DNA of 39,695 nt, taken from positions 1 through 39,695 of the forward strand of contig URVZ01000007.1 in assembly GCA_900551365.1 (NCBI GenBank). The letters run 5' to 3'. Position numbers and translations under genes: made by a program. Below the pieces are notes generated by a model. That model searched no databases, was not told the origin of the DNA, and worked only from the letters and a program-made list of their open reading frames with translations. Position 1 is the first letter of the stretch; each line of letters opens with the position of its first letter. The stretch is from an uncultured Collinsella sp. (GTDB lineage: Bacteria > Actinomycetota > Coriobacteriia > Coriobacteriales > Coriobacteriaceae). This document shows, piece after piece, positions 16,911 to 25,655 of the stretch.

Positions 16911-16946
16911 AAAGGCCGCCCTGGGTAATCCAGGGCGGCCTTTTTT
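16911..16946 (+). terminator. Terminator after the EF-G-like gene
   Basis: An 11-bp perfect GC stem (16914-16924 with 16930-16940), then six T residues. An A-run on the other side may help end the converging nuclease transcript. Confidence 0.9.
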
Positions 16947-17005
16947 GATCCCATGGGGACGGAGGAAAACGAATCATTTTTGGGTTACGGGCGGTGCGGT
17001 CGGCA

Positions 17006-17989
17006 CTAGTCTCCGGATGCCTGGTTGCGGCCGGTGGCGTAGTCGATCTGCACGTGCGGCTGCAGGTTGTAGCAGTACACGTGGAAGCAGAGGGTCTTGC
17101 CGTGGTCCTCGACCGATTGCGCCTCAAGGCGCACGCCGCGGCAGACAAGTTCCTCTTCGTTATACATGGGTGTGACGCGATAGAGCACGTGGTTGCCCGT
17201 CTCGCGGATGTAGCCGAGAATCTGCTCCTCAAACGGCAGCATGCCTGTCTCGTTGAGATAACGCGTGCCGGTGAGGAGATTCTTGCGGTTGGCGTTTTCG
17301 CCGCAGAGCGACCAGGCGATGAGATGGCAGCGGTTGTAGAGGCTCTGGCCCGGAATAAAGTCGTAGCGCTGCTGGCGCCATCCAGCGGGATGGATACGCG
17401 AGATATCGCCGCGCTCGCCTTGACCGAGTGATTCGGGGCCCACGCAGGCGAGCGCTTTGCGGGTGCGGCCCAGGCTGTCAAGCTTGGAGAACTTCTTAAA
17501 GCAACCCTCTTCTGTAGCGCGCTCGTATTCATCGAGCGTGAATGATGGTGTGCCGAGCGGGTGCGTGCTGTCGGCGCGCAGGGCAACGTAGGGGTTGCCG
17601 GCGTAGTCGGGAATGCTGCTGAGATAAACACCGCGGGCGCGGTTGAGGTCGGGGTTTTCGACCTCGTCGATGGGGGTGGCGGCGCTGTCCGCGGAAGCGC
17701 CGTCGCCGGTGTCGGTTGTGGCGGAATCGGAGCCATCGCCAGAGTCCTGGCTGTTTTGAGGGTCCGGGGAGCTCGCCGTTCCTGATTCGAGCCGATCGAC
17801 CAGGTCCGCCTCGTCGTCGGTGCGGCTGGGACTTTCGTTTTGTTTTTCGGCCAGAGCTGCCGCCTGTTCATCACTTTGCGGCGACAACAACTTGGGCGCT
17901 CCGTCGAGCGACCCTGTGAACAGCGCAAACCCCAGCACCACGGCGGCGCCGATGGAAAGTACTTGCTTGTAGGCGGACTTGCGCGACAT
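17006..17989 (-). CDS. DNA/RNA non-specific endonuclease, EndA-like, exported
   Basis: A secreted or membrane-anchored nuclease of 327 aa. The N-terminus is basic and then hydrophobic (VLSIGAAVVLGFALFTGSL, about 10-28), a signal anchor or signal peptide. Residues about 35-110 are an acidic Ser/Asp/Thr-rich linker. The C-terminal half is the beta-beta-alpha-metal nuclease domain, with the catalytic region YNRCHLIAWSL (about 219) and the metal-Asn region RKNLLTGTRYLNETGMLPFE. In EndA/NucA proteins the motif is usually DRGH; here it is NRCH, with His kept. It may serve extracellular DNA use or uptake. AGGAG precedes ATG, and an extended -10 TGCTAGACT lies upstream on the minus strand (18023-18031). 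Confidence 0.88.
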   Translation of the reverse strand: MSRKSAYKQVLSIGAAVVLGFALFTGSLDGAPKLLSPQSDEQAAALAEKQNESPSRTDDEADLVDRLESGTASSPDPQNSQDSGDGSDSATTDTGDGASADSAATPIDEVENPDLNRARGVYLSSIPDYAGNPYVALRADSTHPLGTPSFTLDEYERATEEGCFKKFSKLDSLGRTRKALACVGPESLGQGERGDISRIHPAGWRQQRYDFIPGQSLYNRCHLIAWSLCGENANRKNLLTGTRYLNETGMLPFEEQILGYIRETGNHVLYRVTPMYNEEELVCRGVRLEAQSVEDHGKTLCFHVYCYNLQPHVQIDYATGRNQASGD

Positions 17990-18143
17990 TGCGGCTCCTG
18001 GATGGACGGTTGGGAATCTACCAGTCTAGCAGGAGCCGGCAGGGGCCGTTCTGTCGAACAAATACTCAAGATTTGGGATAGACGCTACTGATTCATTTGC
18101 CTCATATGGAGCTGCGGTGGTTGTGTATGTGGGGCTATTTTGC

Positions 18144-18194
18144 GTTTCCCCAGATAAAACCCGCCAAAATAAACCTGTCCCTTTTTGGCAGGTT
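18144..18194 (+). repeat. 43-nt family repeat, copy 1 (with 8-bp 5' extension)
   Basis: AGATAAAACC followed by CCTGTCCC and GGCAGGTT, preceded by GTTTCCCC. It can fold as AACCYGCC...GGCAGGTT (large hairpin) or AACCTG...CAGGTT (small hairpin). It lies upstream of the AlbA_2 gene in the same orientation as copy 2. The rest of the 471-bp gap holds the nuclease promoter on the left and the operator array on the right. Confidence 0.9.
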
Positions 18195-18266
18195 AATCGG
18201 GGGACTATTTCACCGCAACTTAGGGCACGGTTAGGGAGTGTGCACCTTAAAGAGTGGTGCCCTTGA

Positions 18267-18456
18267 TTAGAGAGGTCGCGCTCGTCTCTCTAATTGTCTC
18301 TCTAAAGAGAAAGCCAGTTAAAGAGATAACATTGGGCTATCTAACAGTGAATTCGATACATCTCTCTAAATGTCTCTCTAAAATAAGGTGCTTATCTCTC
18401 TAAAGTTAGAGAGATATACTATACTTTAGAGAGATAAATCTATCGTTTTAGAGAGA
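18267..18456. promoter_or_regulatory. Operator array of TCTCTCTAAA boxes
   Basis: Boxes TCTCTCTAA(A) occur at 18285, 18297, 18361, 18373 and 18395 on the plus strand. Inverted boxes TTAGAGAGA occur at 18406, 18425 and 18447, with a partial one at 18267. Two pairs are spaced exactly 12 bp apart (18285/18297 and 18361/18373). Boxes at 18395 and 18406 form a perfect 22-bp palindrome with a 2-bp centre (18394-18415). The last box ends 4 bp before the start codon, over the ribosome-binding region. This arrangement suggests cooperative binding and autorepression. Confidence 0.8.
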
Positions 18457-18460
18457 CGGA

Positions 18461-20161
18461 ATGCCAATGCTGCTGGATGAACCTCTTGGCCTTATCGTTG
18501 AGCGCCTTCGCAGGCGGGGGACTGATGACGCATCGGTAGAAGTTAAAGCCTGCACGAATAAATTGAGCGCAGACGTATGGGAGACAGTGAGCGCTTTTGC
18601 GAACACTGCGGGTGGGCTCATTATTTTGGGCCTAAACGAAGCCGAAGGATTTGTTCCTTCGGCTAACTTTGCTATCGATAGGGTGCGCGATCAGTTTGTT
18701 TCGGGTATCGGAGACGGAGGCTCAGCGGCAGTGGTGACCCATGCGCCACGGTACGAGCTTGATCGAGGCGAGGTCGACGGGCTCCAGGTGCTTCTGGTGC
18801 GCATCTTTGAACTTGAGCTTAAAGCGAAGCCTTGCTATATCGGCGCGCGCGGCGTGCAGAACGGTAGCTACAAGCGCGTGGATGATAAAGATATCAAGAT
18901 GTCACCCGCTGAGCTATATGAGCTGCAGAGTGCGTTGCTTCCGAGCGATGCAGACGGCACGGTGGTTTCGGAGGCAACAGTCGAGGATTTGGATCCAGAT
19001 GTCGTGCGGTCTATTATCGCAAATCGCCGGCTGCAGACCCCCCGCGTTTTGCGCGGGGCCGATACGCTGGAAAAGCAGCTGGTCAGACTCAATATCACTA
19101 CAAAGGATGGTGCGGTGAAGCTCGCAGGGCTTCTGTCGGCGGGAATTTACCCCCAGCAGTTCTATCCCAAACTCATGATTGATGTCGCCGTTCATTCCGA
19201 TGTGGAAAAATCTGCACCCGGGCAACCCCGGTTTATTGACCGCCAGTTGTGCGATGGCCCGATTCCGGCTTGCATCGAAGATGCCCTTGTCGCGATTGGA
19301 CGGAACTTGCGCAAAGCGGCGATAGTGCAAGGCGCTGGCAGAAGGGAGGATTGGGAAGTTCCCCAGGAGGTTTTGCGCGAGGCCTTGGCAAACGCCTGCA
19401 TCCATCGAGAATATTCGCCCATGTTTGTGGGGCAGGCCGTGAGTGTCGATATCTATCCAGACAGAATAGAGATCAAAAACCCCGGTGGGCTTTGGGGCGG
19501 AAAGACGGTGGACAATCTTGCAGACGGGGAATCGCGCTGCCGAAACCCAAAGCTCATGAGCCTAATGGGGGCGACGCCGTTAGAGCATGCCGAGGGGCCC
19601 GTTGCAGAAAGCCAGGGATCTGGTATCCCGGCTATGATTCGCGAGATGGAGTCTCGTTCGCTTGGAAGGCCGAAATTTATCGTTAAGGCCGATTCGTTTA
19701 CGGTGCTGCTTTCCCGGCACGGGGCGGAGCTTGCTGAAAACCGCACGTGGATTCAGAGCCATGTGGGCACCGAGCTGACGGATCGCGAGGAAACATTGCT
19801 CATGTTTATGCGGGAGCATGGGTGCGTATGCGATGTTCAAAAAATACGAGAGGCCCTGAAGTGGGATTCGGATGACATTCGCCTGATCTGCGGGAATCTT
19901 GTCGATAAACATGTCCTGTCAAAATGTGGCAAAGACACGTTTGAGATTATCGATATGAGCAGAGAATCGTCAGCTTCGACAGCGGATAGGATCCTGGAGG
20001 CTCTCAGAGCCGAAGTGGATATGACGGCGCGAGAAATAGCGGTTGCATCGGGGGTCAAAATTTCGTCCGTCCGCTACCATCTGCCAAAAATGGCGGATAA
20101 AGGACTCATCGAAGTAATGGGTTCATCGACGAGCCGCAACCGCCGCTATCGGAAGAAGTAG
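18461..20161 (+). CDS. AlbA_2 / HATPase_c_4 / winged-helix protein
   Basis: A 566-aa protein of the Schlafen-AlbA_2 'ATP-binding/transcriptional regulator' type. Residues about 20-140 are the AlbA_2 domain (VEVKACTNKLSADVWETVSAFANTAGG in part: WETVSAFANTAGGLIILG). About 280-420 is a GHKL-type ATPase region with REALANACIHREYS (N box), IEIKNPGGL (G1-like) and GSGIPAM. Two winged-helix segments follow (about 440-500, and 508-566 ending in a very basic tail). Such proteins are thought to be DNA-binding regulators, but their signals are unknown. No partner gene is attached. ATG at 18461 lies directly after the last operator box, which supports self-regulation. The gene sits between two direct copies of the 43-nt repeat. 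Confidence 0.88.
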   Translation: MPMLLDEPLGLIVERLRRRGTDDASVEVKACTNKLSADVWETVSAFANTAGGLIILGLNEAEGFVPSANFAIDRVRDQFVSGIGDGGSAAVVTHAPRYELDRGEVDGLQVLLVRIFELELKAKPCYIGARGVQNGSYKRVDDKDIKMSPAELYELQSALLPSDADGTVVSEATVEDLDPDVVRSIIANRRLQTPRVLRGADTLEKQLVRLNITTKDGAVKLAGLLSAGIYPQQFYPKLMIDVAVHSDVEKSAPGQPRFIDRQLCDGPIPACIEDALVAIGRNLRKAAIVQGAGRREDWEVPQEVLREALANACIHREYSPMFVGQAVSVDIYPDRIEIKNPGGLWGGKTVDNLADGESRCRNPKLMSLMGATPLEHAEGPVAESQGSGIPAMIREMESRSLGRPKFIVKADSFTVLLSRHGAELAENRTWIQSHVGTELTDREETLLMFMREHGCVCDVQKIREALKWDSDDIRLICGNLVDKHVLSKCGKDTFEIIDMSRESSASTADRILEALRAEVDMTAREIAVASGVKISSVRYHLPKMADKGLIEVMGSSTSRNRRYRKK

Positions 20162-20170
20162 ATGCAGCCG

Positions 20171-20222
20171 AGTCGCCCCTCTTGTGTCTCTCGAAGTGAG
20201 ATGGGTGCTAGGGGGGGCGACT
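20171..20222. repeat. Inverted repeat after the AlbA_2 gene
   Basis: AGTCGCCCC (20171-20179) pairs with the GGGGCGACT side (right arm ends at 20222, with extra G bulges) around a small inner hairpin (CTCTC...GAGA). It has no T-run, so it is a weak terminator candidate. Confidence 0.55.
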
Positions 20223-20233
20223 GCCTCGCGATA

Positions 20234-20282
20234 TTTCCCCAGATAAAACCTGCCAAAATAAACCTGTCCCTTATTGGCGGGT
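20234..20282 (+). repeat. 43-nt family repeat, copy 2 (with 5' extension)
   Basis: Same orientation as copy 1. It differs from the consensus at three positions in the third arm region (TTATTGGCGGGTC). It lies 73 bp after the AlbA_2 stop. Confidence 0.9.
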
Positions 20283-20320
20283 CAGTTAACGCAGTGCAGG
20301 TTGAGCATATGCGAGCGAGC

Positions 20321-20458
20321 GGTCTCCGGGTGCGGTAAGGTGACGTGAAACAAGCGGGCGCTGACCTTTTGGTCGCGCCCGTGAAGTTGAACGTCAGATT
20401 GCCGTGTCCGGAGCCCGCGCAGCGCCGAGCAGTTACGCCGTTTGTAAAACGGCGTAAC
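20321..20458 (-). ncRNA. Two-hairpin 3'-UTR element, copy A
   Basis: Read on the plus strand: outer stem TGACGT (20341-20346) with ACGTCA (20391-20396); internal loop GAAACAA / GAAGTTGA; inner stem GCGGGCGC / GCGCCCGT with a one-base bulge; then GACC / GGTC capped by TTTT. About 35 bases on, a perfect 12-bp hairpin (20432-20443 with 20447-20458) abuts the larE stop codon. Copy B near 29.8 kb keeps the same layout and lengths. The strand is inferred from its place just after two minus-strand genes. Whether it acts as RNA or DNA is unknown. Confidence 0.55.
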
Positions 20459-21337
20459 CTAAAGGTTCATGTTGCCGTGAATGTAGGGGGTGACCTCGGG
20501 GGAGATATGGTCGCAGCCCAGCCCGCGCAGTGCGGACTCGATGGCGGCGGGCAGCGGGGTCTTGCCCTCGGCATCGACGGCGGTGCCGCCGAGCGCGGCA
20601 ATCTTGGCGACATCTGCGGGTGCGGCCTCGATATGCATGCAGCCGCCGACCAAGCGCGCGCGTACCTGTGCCAGGTCAAGATCGTGCAGGTAGTCCTCGC
20701 AGGTGCGGATCAAATCGACCTTCTCGCGCGTAAGCTCCTCGCCCGTGGGGACGCGGGTGGCAAGACATGCTCCCGCCGGCAGGTTCCAAACGGGATAGCC
20801 CCATGCGCGCAGCAGCTCGCGCTCTTCGTCCTTGGTAAAGCCGACCTCCATGAGAGGGGAGCGTACGCCGAGCTCTTCTGCCGCACGCATGCCGGGGCGG
20901 TAGTCACCGCGATCGCTTGCATTGCTGCCATCGATGACGGTGGGAAAGCCGAGCGACTTGGCGTGGTTGACGATGGCGGTAAAGCCGGCGTGCTTGCAGT
21001 GGTAGCAGCGATTAGCATCGTTGCAGGCTACTTGGGGGAGCTGCAGCTGATCCACCGAAAGATTGAGCACGGGGAGCTTAAAATGCGGCCCCTCATTGGC
21101 CTGTCCATCAACGGACTGCTCAAACGAAGTCTGTTCGGGCGTGCCGATGAGCGGCGTGGTGAGATGGATGAGGAGGGTATTGGTAGGCATGATGCGGGCG
21201 CACACGGCGGCCAAAAAGCTGCTGTCAACGCCGCCGGAAAACCCGATGGCCACGCGCCCGTATGCCAAAAGCAGCTGTTCGAGCGCCGATAGCTTGTCTT
21301 GAAGCTCCTCTGCGGGTGCCGTGGTGTCTAAAATCAT
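20459..21337 (-). CDS. larE: LarE-type ATP-dependent sulfur transferase
   Basis: A PP-loop enzyme of 292 aa. LarE adds sulfur to the pyridinium cofactor precursor of the nickel-pincer nucleotide used by lactate racemase. The PP-loop SGGVDS is at residues 34-39. The family signatures NRCYHCK and DGSNASDRGDYRPG follow, and PAGACLATR contains the cysteine that donates sulfur in the lactiplantibacillus enzyme. The extra Cys pair in NRCYHCK would also fit the cluster-bearing LarE type. LarA, LarB and LarC are not in this window. It is divergent from the HAD gene, with a 167-bp gap. Confidence 0.88.
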   Translation of the reverse strand: MILDTTAPAEELQDKLSALEQLLLAYGRVAIGFSGGVDSSFLAAVCARIMPTNTLLIHLTTPLIGTPEQTSFEQSVDGQANEGPHFKLPVLNLSVDQLQLPQVACNDANRCYHCKHAGFTAIVNHAKSLGFPTVIDGSNASDRGDYRPGMRAAEELGVRSPLMEVGFTKDEERELLRAWGYPVWNLPAGACLATRVPTGEELTREKVDLIRTCEDYLHDLDLAQVRARLVGGCMHIEAAPADVAKIAALGGTAVDAEGKTPLPAAIESALRGLGCDHISPEVTPYIHGNMNL

Positions 21338-21504
21338 GAAACGATCCTTATCGTTGAGTACTCGGTCGAAAACTATAATCCTAATGCGTTACTTGCCATA
21401 AGTCTTCTATCTATGTAACGAAAGTGCAATATGCTATATACGTTATATACAAGTTTGTAAAGTGCGGTAGAGTGACAGTAACACAATCCGGTGAGGGGGC
21501 CGAT

Positions 21505-22155
21505 ATGATCAAGGCTGTTATTTTTGACATGGATGGAACGCTGGTCGACACCGAGCGTTTGGGGATTAAGGCCTGGAAGGCAGGCGCCGCTGAGCTGGGG
21601 CTCGCGATTGATGAAGCGCTGATCCATCAGTTTATCGGCCGCACGCTGCCCGATGTTATGGACATCCTTGATGAGCATTACGGCAGCCATGAAACCACCG
21701 AGGCGATCTATCGTCGCCACAAGGAGATTCGCGACGAGATGGTCAAGACCGAACTGGAACTTAAGGCCGGTGCCGCCGAGTGCCTAGACGAGCTGCTGGC
21801 TGCGGGCTATCACGTGGGTCTAGCGACGTCGTCGCGCCTCGTTACGGCCGAGCGCAACCTTAAGATGGTCGGTCTTTTTGGCAAGTTTGAAACGGTAACG
21901 TGTGGCGAGGACGTCGTGCACGGCAAGCCCGACCCCGAGATGTATCTGCTCGCCTGCGAGCGCGCGGGCTTTGCTCCCGAGGAATGTGCCGTGGTCGAGG
22001 ATTCGCGCAACGGCTGCGTCTCGGGCATCACGGCCGGATGCCATGTCTTCGCCGTCCCCGATATCGTGCCGCTGCCGCAGGACGTGGTGGATGGCTGCGA
22101 GGCCGTGCTCGATACGCTGTTCGACCTGGCGGCGGCAATCAAGACTGTGCGTTAG
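21505..22155 (+). CDS. HAD-superfamily phosphatase, beta-phosphoglucomutase-like
   Basis: A HAD hydrolase of 216 aa, subfamily IA with an alpha-helical cap. Motif I FDMDGTLVDTE (residues 7-17) has the nucleophile Asp; motif II is the Thr/Ser of LATSSR; motif III is the Lys of HGKPDPEMY; motif IV is VVEDSRNG. Substrates of this branch include sugar phosphates and phosphoglycolate, and the sequence does not decide between them. ATG at 21505 follows GGTGAGGGGG. The gene is closed by a 20-bp bidirectional terminator. Confidence 0.9.
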   Translation: MIKAVIFDMDGTLVDTERLGIKAWKAGAAELGLAIDEALIHQFIGRTLPDVMDILDEHYGSHETTEAIYRRHKEIRDEMVKTELELKAGAAECLDELLAAGYHVGLATSSRLVTAERNLKMVGLFGKFETVTCGEDVVHGKPDPEMYLLACERAGFAPEECAVVEDSRNGCVSGITAGCHVFAVPDIVPLPQDVVDGCEAVLDTLFDLAAAIKTVR

Positions 22156-22194
22156 AAAATTGCGGCGTTGAAACGAGCGATTGCTCACGTTTGC

Positions 22195-22242
22195 GCTTAA
22201 GCAAAAGGGGTCCGGCAATGGTCGGGCCCCTTTTGCTTAAGC
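22195..22242. terminator. Bidirectional terminator between HAD and LacI genes
   Basis: A 20-bp stem (22195-22214 with 22223-22242, one T-G pair) around an 8-nt loop. AAAAGGGG / CCCCTTTT sits within the stem. Confidence 0.88.
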
Positions 22243-22268
22243 GGCGACTTAGCATACTTGCGGGCGTG

Positions 22269-23381
22269 CTATAGATACGCACCGAGGTTGATGGCCGTGG
22301 CGTCGGTCTGGCCGCTTGCCTGGGTGCTGGCGCGTTCCAGCAGGAACGGCCGCACGAGTTCTAGGCGGTTGATGTCCTCGATGGCCGTGACCGCGGTGAC
22401 GGTGCGCGCGGCAGAGCTGACGTGGATATGCCTGGTCTTTGTCGGGACCTTGTTCTCGATTTGCTCCATGAGCAATTGAACGCCCTTGCGGCCAATCTCG
22501 TAGCCCGGGGGCGCTACCGTAGTGAGCGGGACCGATCCGCTCCAAGCGAGTGGGTTGCCATCGCAACCTGCTACGCGTACTTGCCCGGGGACGGCGATGC
22601 CTTTGTCGACCAGCGCCGAGATGACGCCCGAGGCCAGCACGTCGGTCAGACCGACGACAAAATCGGGGCGTTCGTCGGCGGGGCGCGCGGCGATTTGGGC
22701 GCCGATGCCGTAGCCGTCGGCGGCGGTATTCCATTCGCCGGCGTCGATGACTTCGATCTTGATATCGGGGTGCAGGGCGAGGGCCTTGTGAATGCCAAGG
22801 ACGCGCAGGGTGAGTTGCATAAATGCTGCTCTACCCACAACGGTGATATGGCGTGCGCCGCGGGCGATGGCAAGTTCGGCAATGATGCGACCCTGGGCCT
22901 CGTTGTCGGCCGCTACGTAGTAGCCGGGCTCGGAGCAATGGATGTCCAGATGGACGATCGGCACGGGCATTTTAGTCATGGCCGGATGCCAGTCGGGGGA
23001 CGCCATGGGCTGAACCATGACGCCGGACATCTGCGTGCCCATAAAATAGCGCAGGTAATGGTCTTCGAGAATATCGTCGTTATCGGCGTTGGCGATGAGC
23101 AAGTCGTAGCCGTGCTTGCGGGCCTCGTTGTGGGCGCCGCTGGCGATTTGGAGCGAAAAGCCGTGATCGAGACGGGGGAGCACCAGGCCAAAGGACTTGG
23201 TGGCGCCGCCCGCGAGCTGACGAGCGCTTTGGTTGGGCAGGTAGCCAAGGCGATTGATGATCTCGTTGATGAGCTTGAGGGTCTCGGGGCGCAGCTTTTC
23301 GGGGTGGTTGAGCGCGTTGGAAACCGTGCCCAACGAAACCCCGGCCTCGCGCGCGACGTCGCTGATTTTTACCTTTGCCAT
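22269..23381 (-). CDS. LacI-family transcriptional regulator
   Basis: A LacI/GalR repressor of 370 aa. The N-terminal HTH and hinge are clear: KISDVAREAGVSLGTVSNAL (residues 4-23), then GYLPNQSARQL. The periplasmic-binding-like core follows (FGLVLPRLDHGFS...). Typical proteins are about 335 aa; the C-terminus here runs ~30 residues longer and is Thr/Arg-rich. The start is set by AAAGGGG upstream of ATG at 23381. A candidate operator with the central CG of the family, TTGATGCGTTTCAA, lies at 23392-23405, so autoregulation is plausible. It is divergent from glmS, which makes amino-sugar-related control a guess worth testing. Confidence 0.92.
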   Translation of the reverse strand: MAKVKISDVAREAGVSLGTVSNALNHPEKLRPETLKLINEIINRLGYLPNQSARQLAGGATKSFGLVLPRLDHGFSLQIASGAHNEARKHGYDLLIANADNDDILEDHYLRYFMGTQMSGVMVQPMASPDWHPAMTKMPVPIVHLDIHCSEPGYYVAADNEAQGRIIAELAIARGARHITVVGRAAFMQLTLRVLGIHKALALHPDIKIEVIDAGEWNTAADGYGIGAQIAARPADERPDFVVGLTDVLASGVISALVDKGIAVPGQVRVAGCDGNPLAWSGSVPLTTVAPPGYEIGRKGVQLLMEQIENKVPTKTRHIHVSSAARTVTAVTAIEDINRLELVRPFLLERASTQASGQTDATAINLGAYL

Positions 23382-23391
23382 AGCGGCCCCT

Positions 23392-23405
23392 TTGATGCGT
23401 TTCAA
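23392..23405. promoter_or_regulatory. LacI-type operator candidate
   Basis: TTGATGCGTTTCAA is palindromic with central CG, as in LacI-family sites. It lies between the LacI gene's ATTGTA (TACAAT on the minus strand, 23417-23422) and its ribosome site. Confidence 0.5.
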
Positions 23406-23430
23406 GTACAAGCCAGATTGTAGCATCCTA

Positions 23431-23481
23431 AACCTACCAAAAAGGGATAGGTTTCTTTTGGCAGGTTTTATCTGGGGAAAC
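23431..23481 (-). repeat. 43-nt family repeat, copy 3 (minus strand, with extension)
   Basis: Inverted relative to the other copies. It has paired changes AACCTA and TAGGTT in arms 2 and 3, which keep the small hairpin perfect. It abuts the LacI gene promoter. Confidence 0.9.
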
Positions 23482-23496
23482 GCCGTTGCCAGCGCG

Positions 23497-23531
23497 ACCA
23501 CCACGAAGGTGCCTGTCCCCATTGTGGTGGT
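23497..23531. repeat. Inverted repeat with CTGTCCCC in the loop
   Basis: ACCACCAC / GTGGTGGT arms enclose a 19-nt loop that contains CTGTCCCC, the core shared with other repeats of the window. Confidence 0.65.
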
Positions 23532-23559
23532 TTGGACCGGCTGGACGTGTGTGCATCGG

Positions 23560-23583
23560 GTGGTATCTAAGTTGAGATACCAC
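23560..23583. promoter_or_regulatory. Palindrome upstream of glmS
   Basis: GTGGTATCT-AAGTTG-AGATACCAC, perfect 9-bp arms, 31 bp before the glmS -10 box. It could be an operator. Confidence 0.5.
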
Positions 23584-23613
23584 TTCTGGTATATCAGCTT
23601 GCGTTTGCGTGAG

Positions 23614-23619
23614 TACAAT
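23614..23619 (+). promoter_or_regulatory. Possible -10 box of glmS
   Basis: TACAAT, within the small palindrome GAGTACAATACTC, 74 bp before the glmS start. Confidence 0.45.
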
Positions 23620-23693
23620 ACTCGAACGTTATGCGTCTCAGCGCCCCCTGTGCGTGGACGTTTTGCAGTCAAGCGGACGAAGGGATTTATCCT

Positions 23694-25541
<1,848 letters not shown>

Positions 25542-25565
25542 TCGAGTTCCGTCGTTCTAACAACT

Positions 25566-25604
25566 AAGGCCCGGCTCCGTTGTGGCGGAGTCGGGCCTTG
25601 TTTC
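25566..25604 (+). terminator. Terminator after glmS
   Basis: Stem AAGGCCCG...CTCCG with CGGAG...CGGGCCTT, loop TTGTGG, then TGTTT. Confidence 0.88.
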
Positions 25605-25610
25605 ATTTGA

Positions 25611-25655
25611 CCAGATAAAACCTGCCAAAATGAACCTGTCCCTTTTTGGCAGGTT
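25611..25655 (+). repeat. 43-nt family repeat, copy 4
   Basis: One base from the consensus. Its last two bases overlap the stop codon of the minus-strand GntR gene. Most of the usual 5' extension is missing. Confidence 0.9.

Noticed and set aside
18285..18456. CRISPR-like array
   Set aside because: The boxes are about 10 bp, occur in both orientations and have irregular spacing. They fit operators, not CRISPR repeats.
23382..23693. glmS ribozyme
   Set aside because: I could not find its core or pseudoknot pattern. The region is explained by repeats and promoters.
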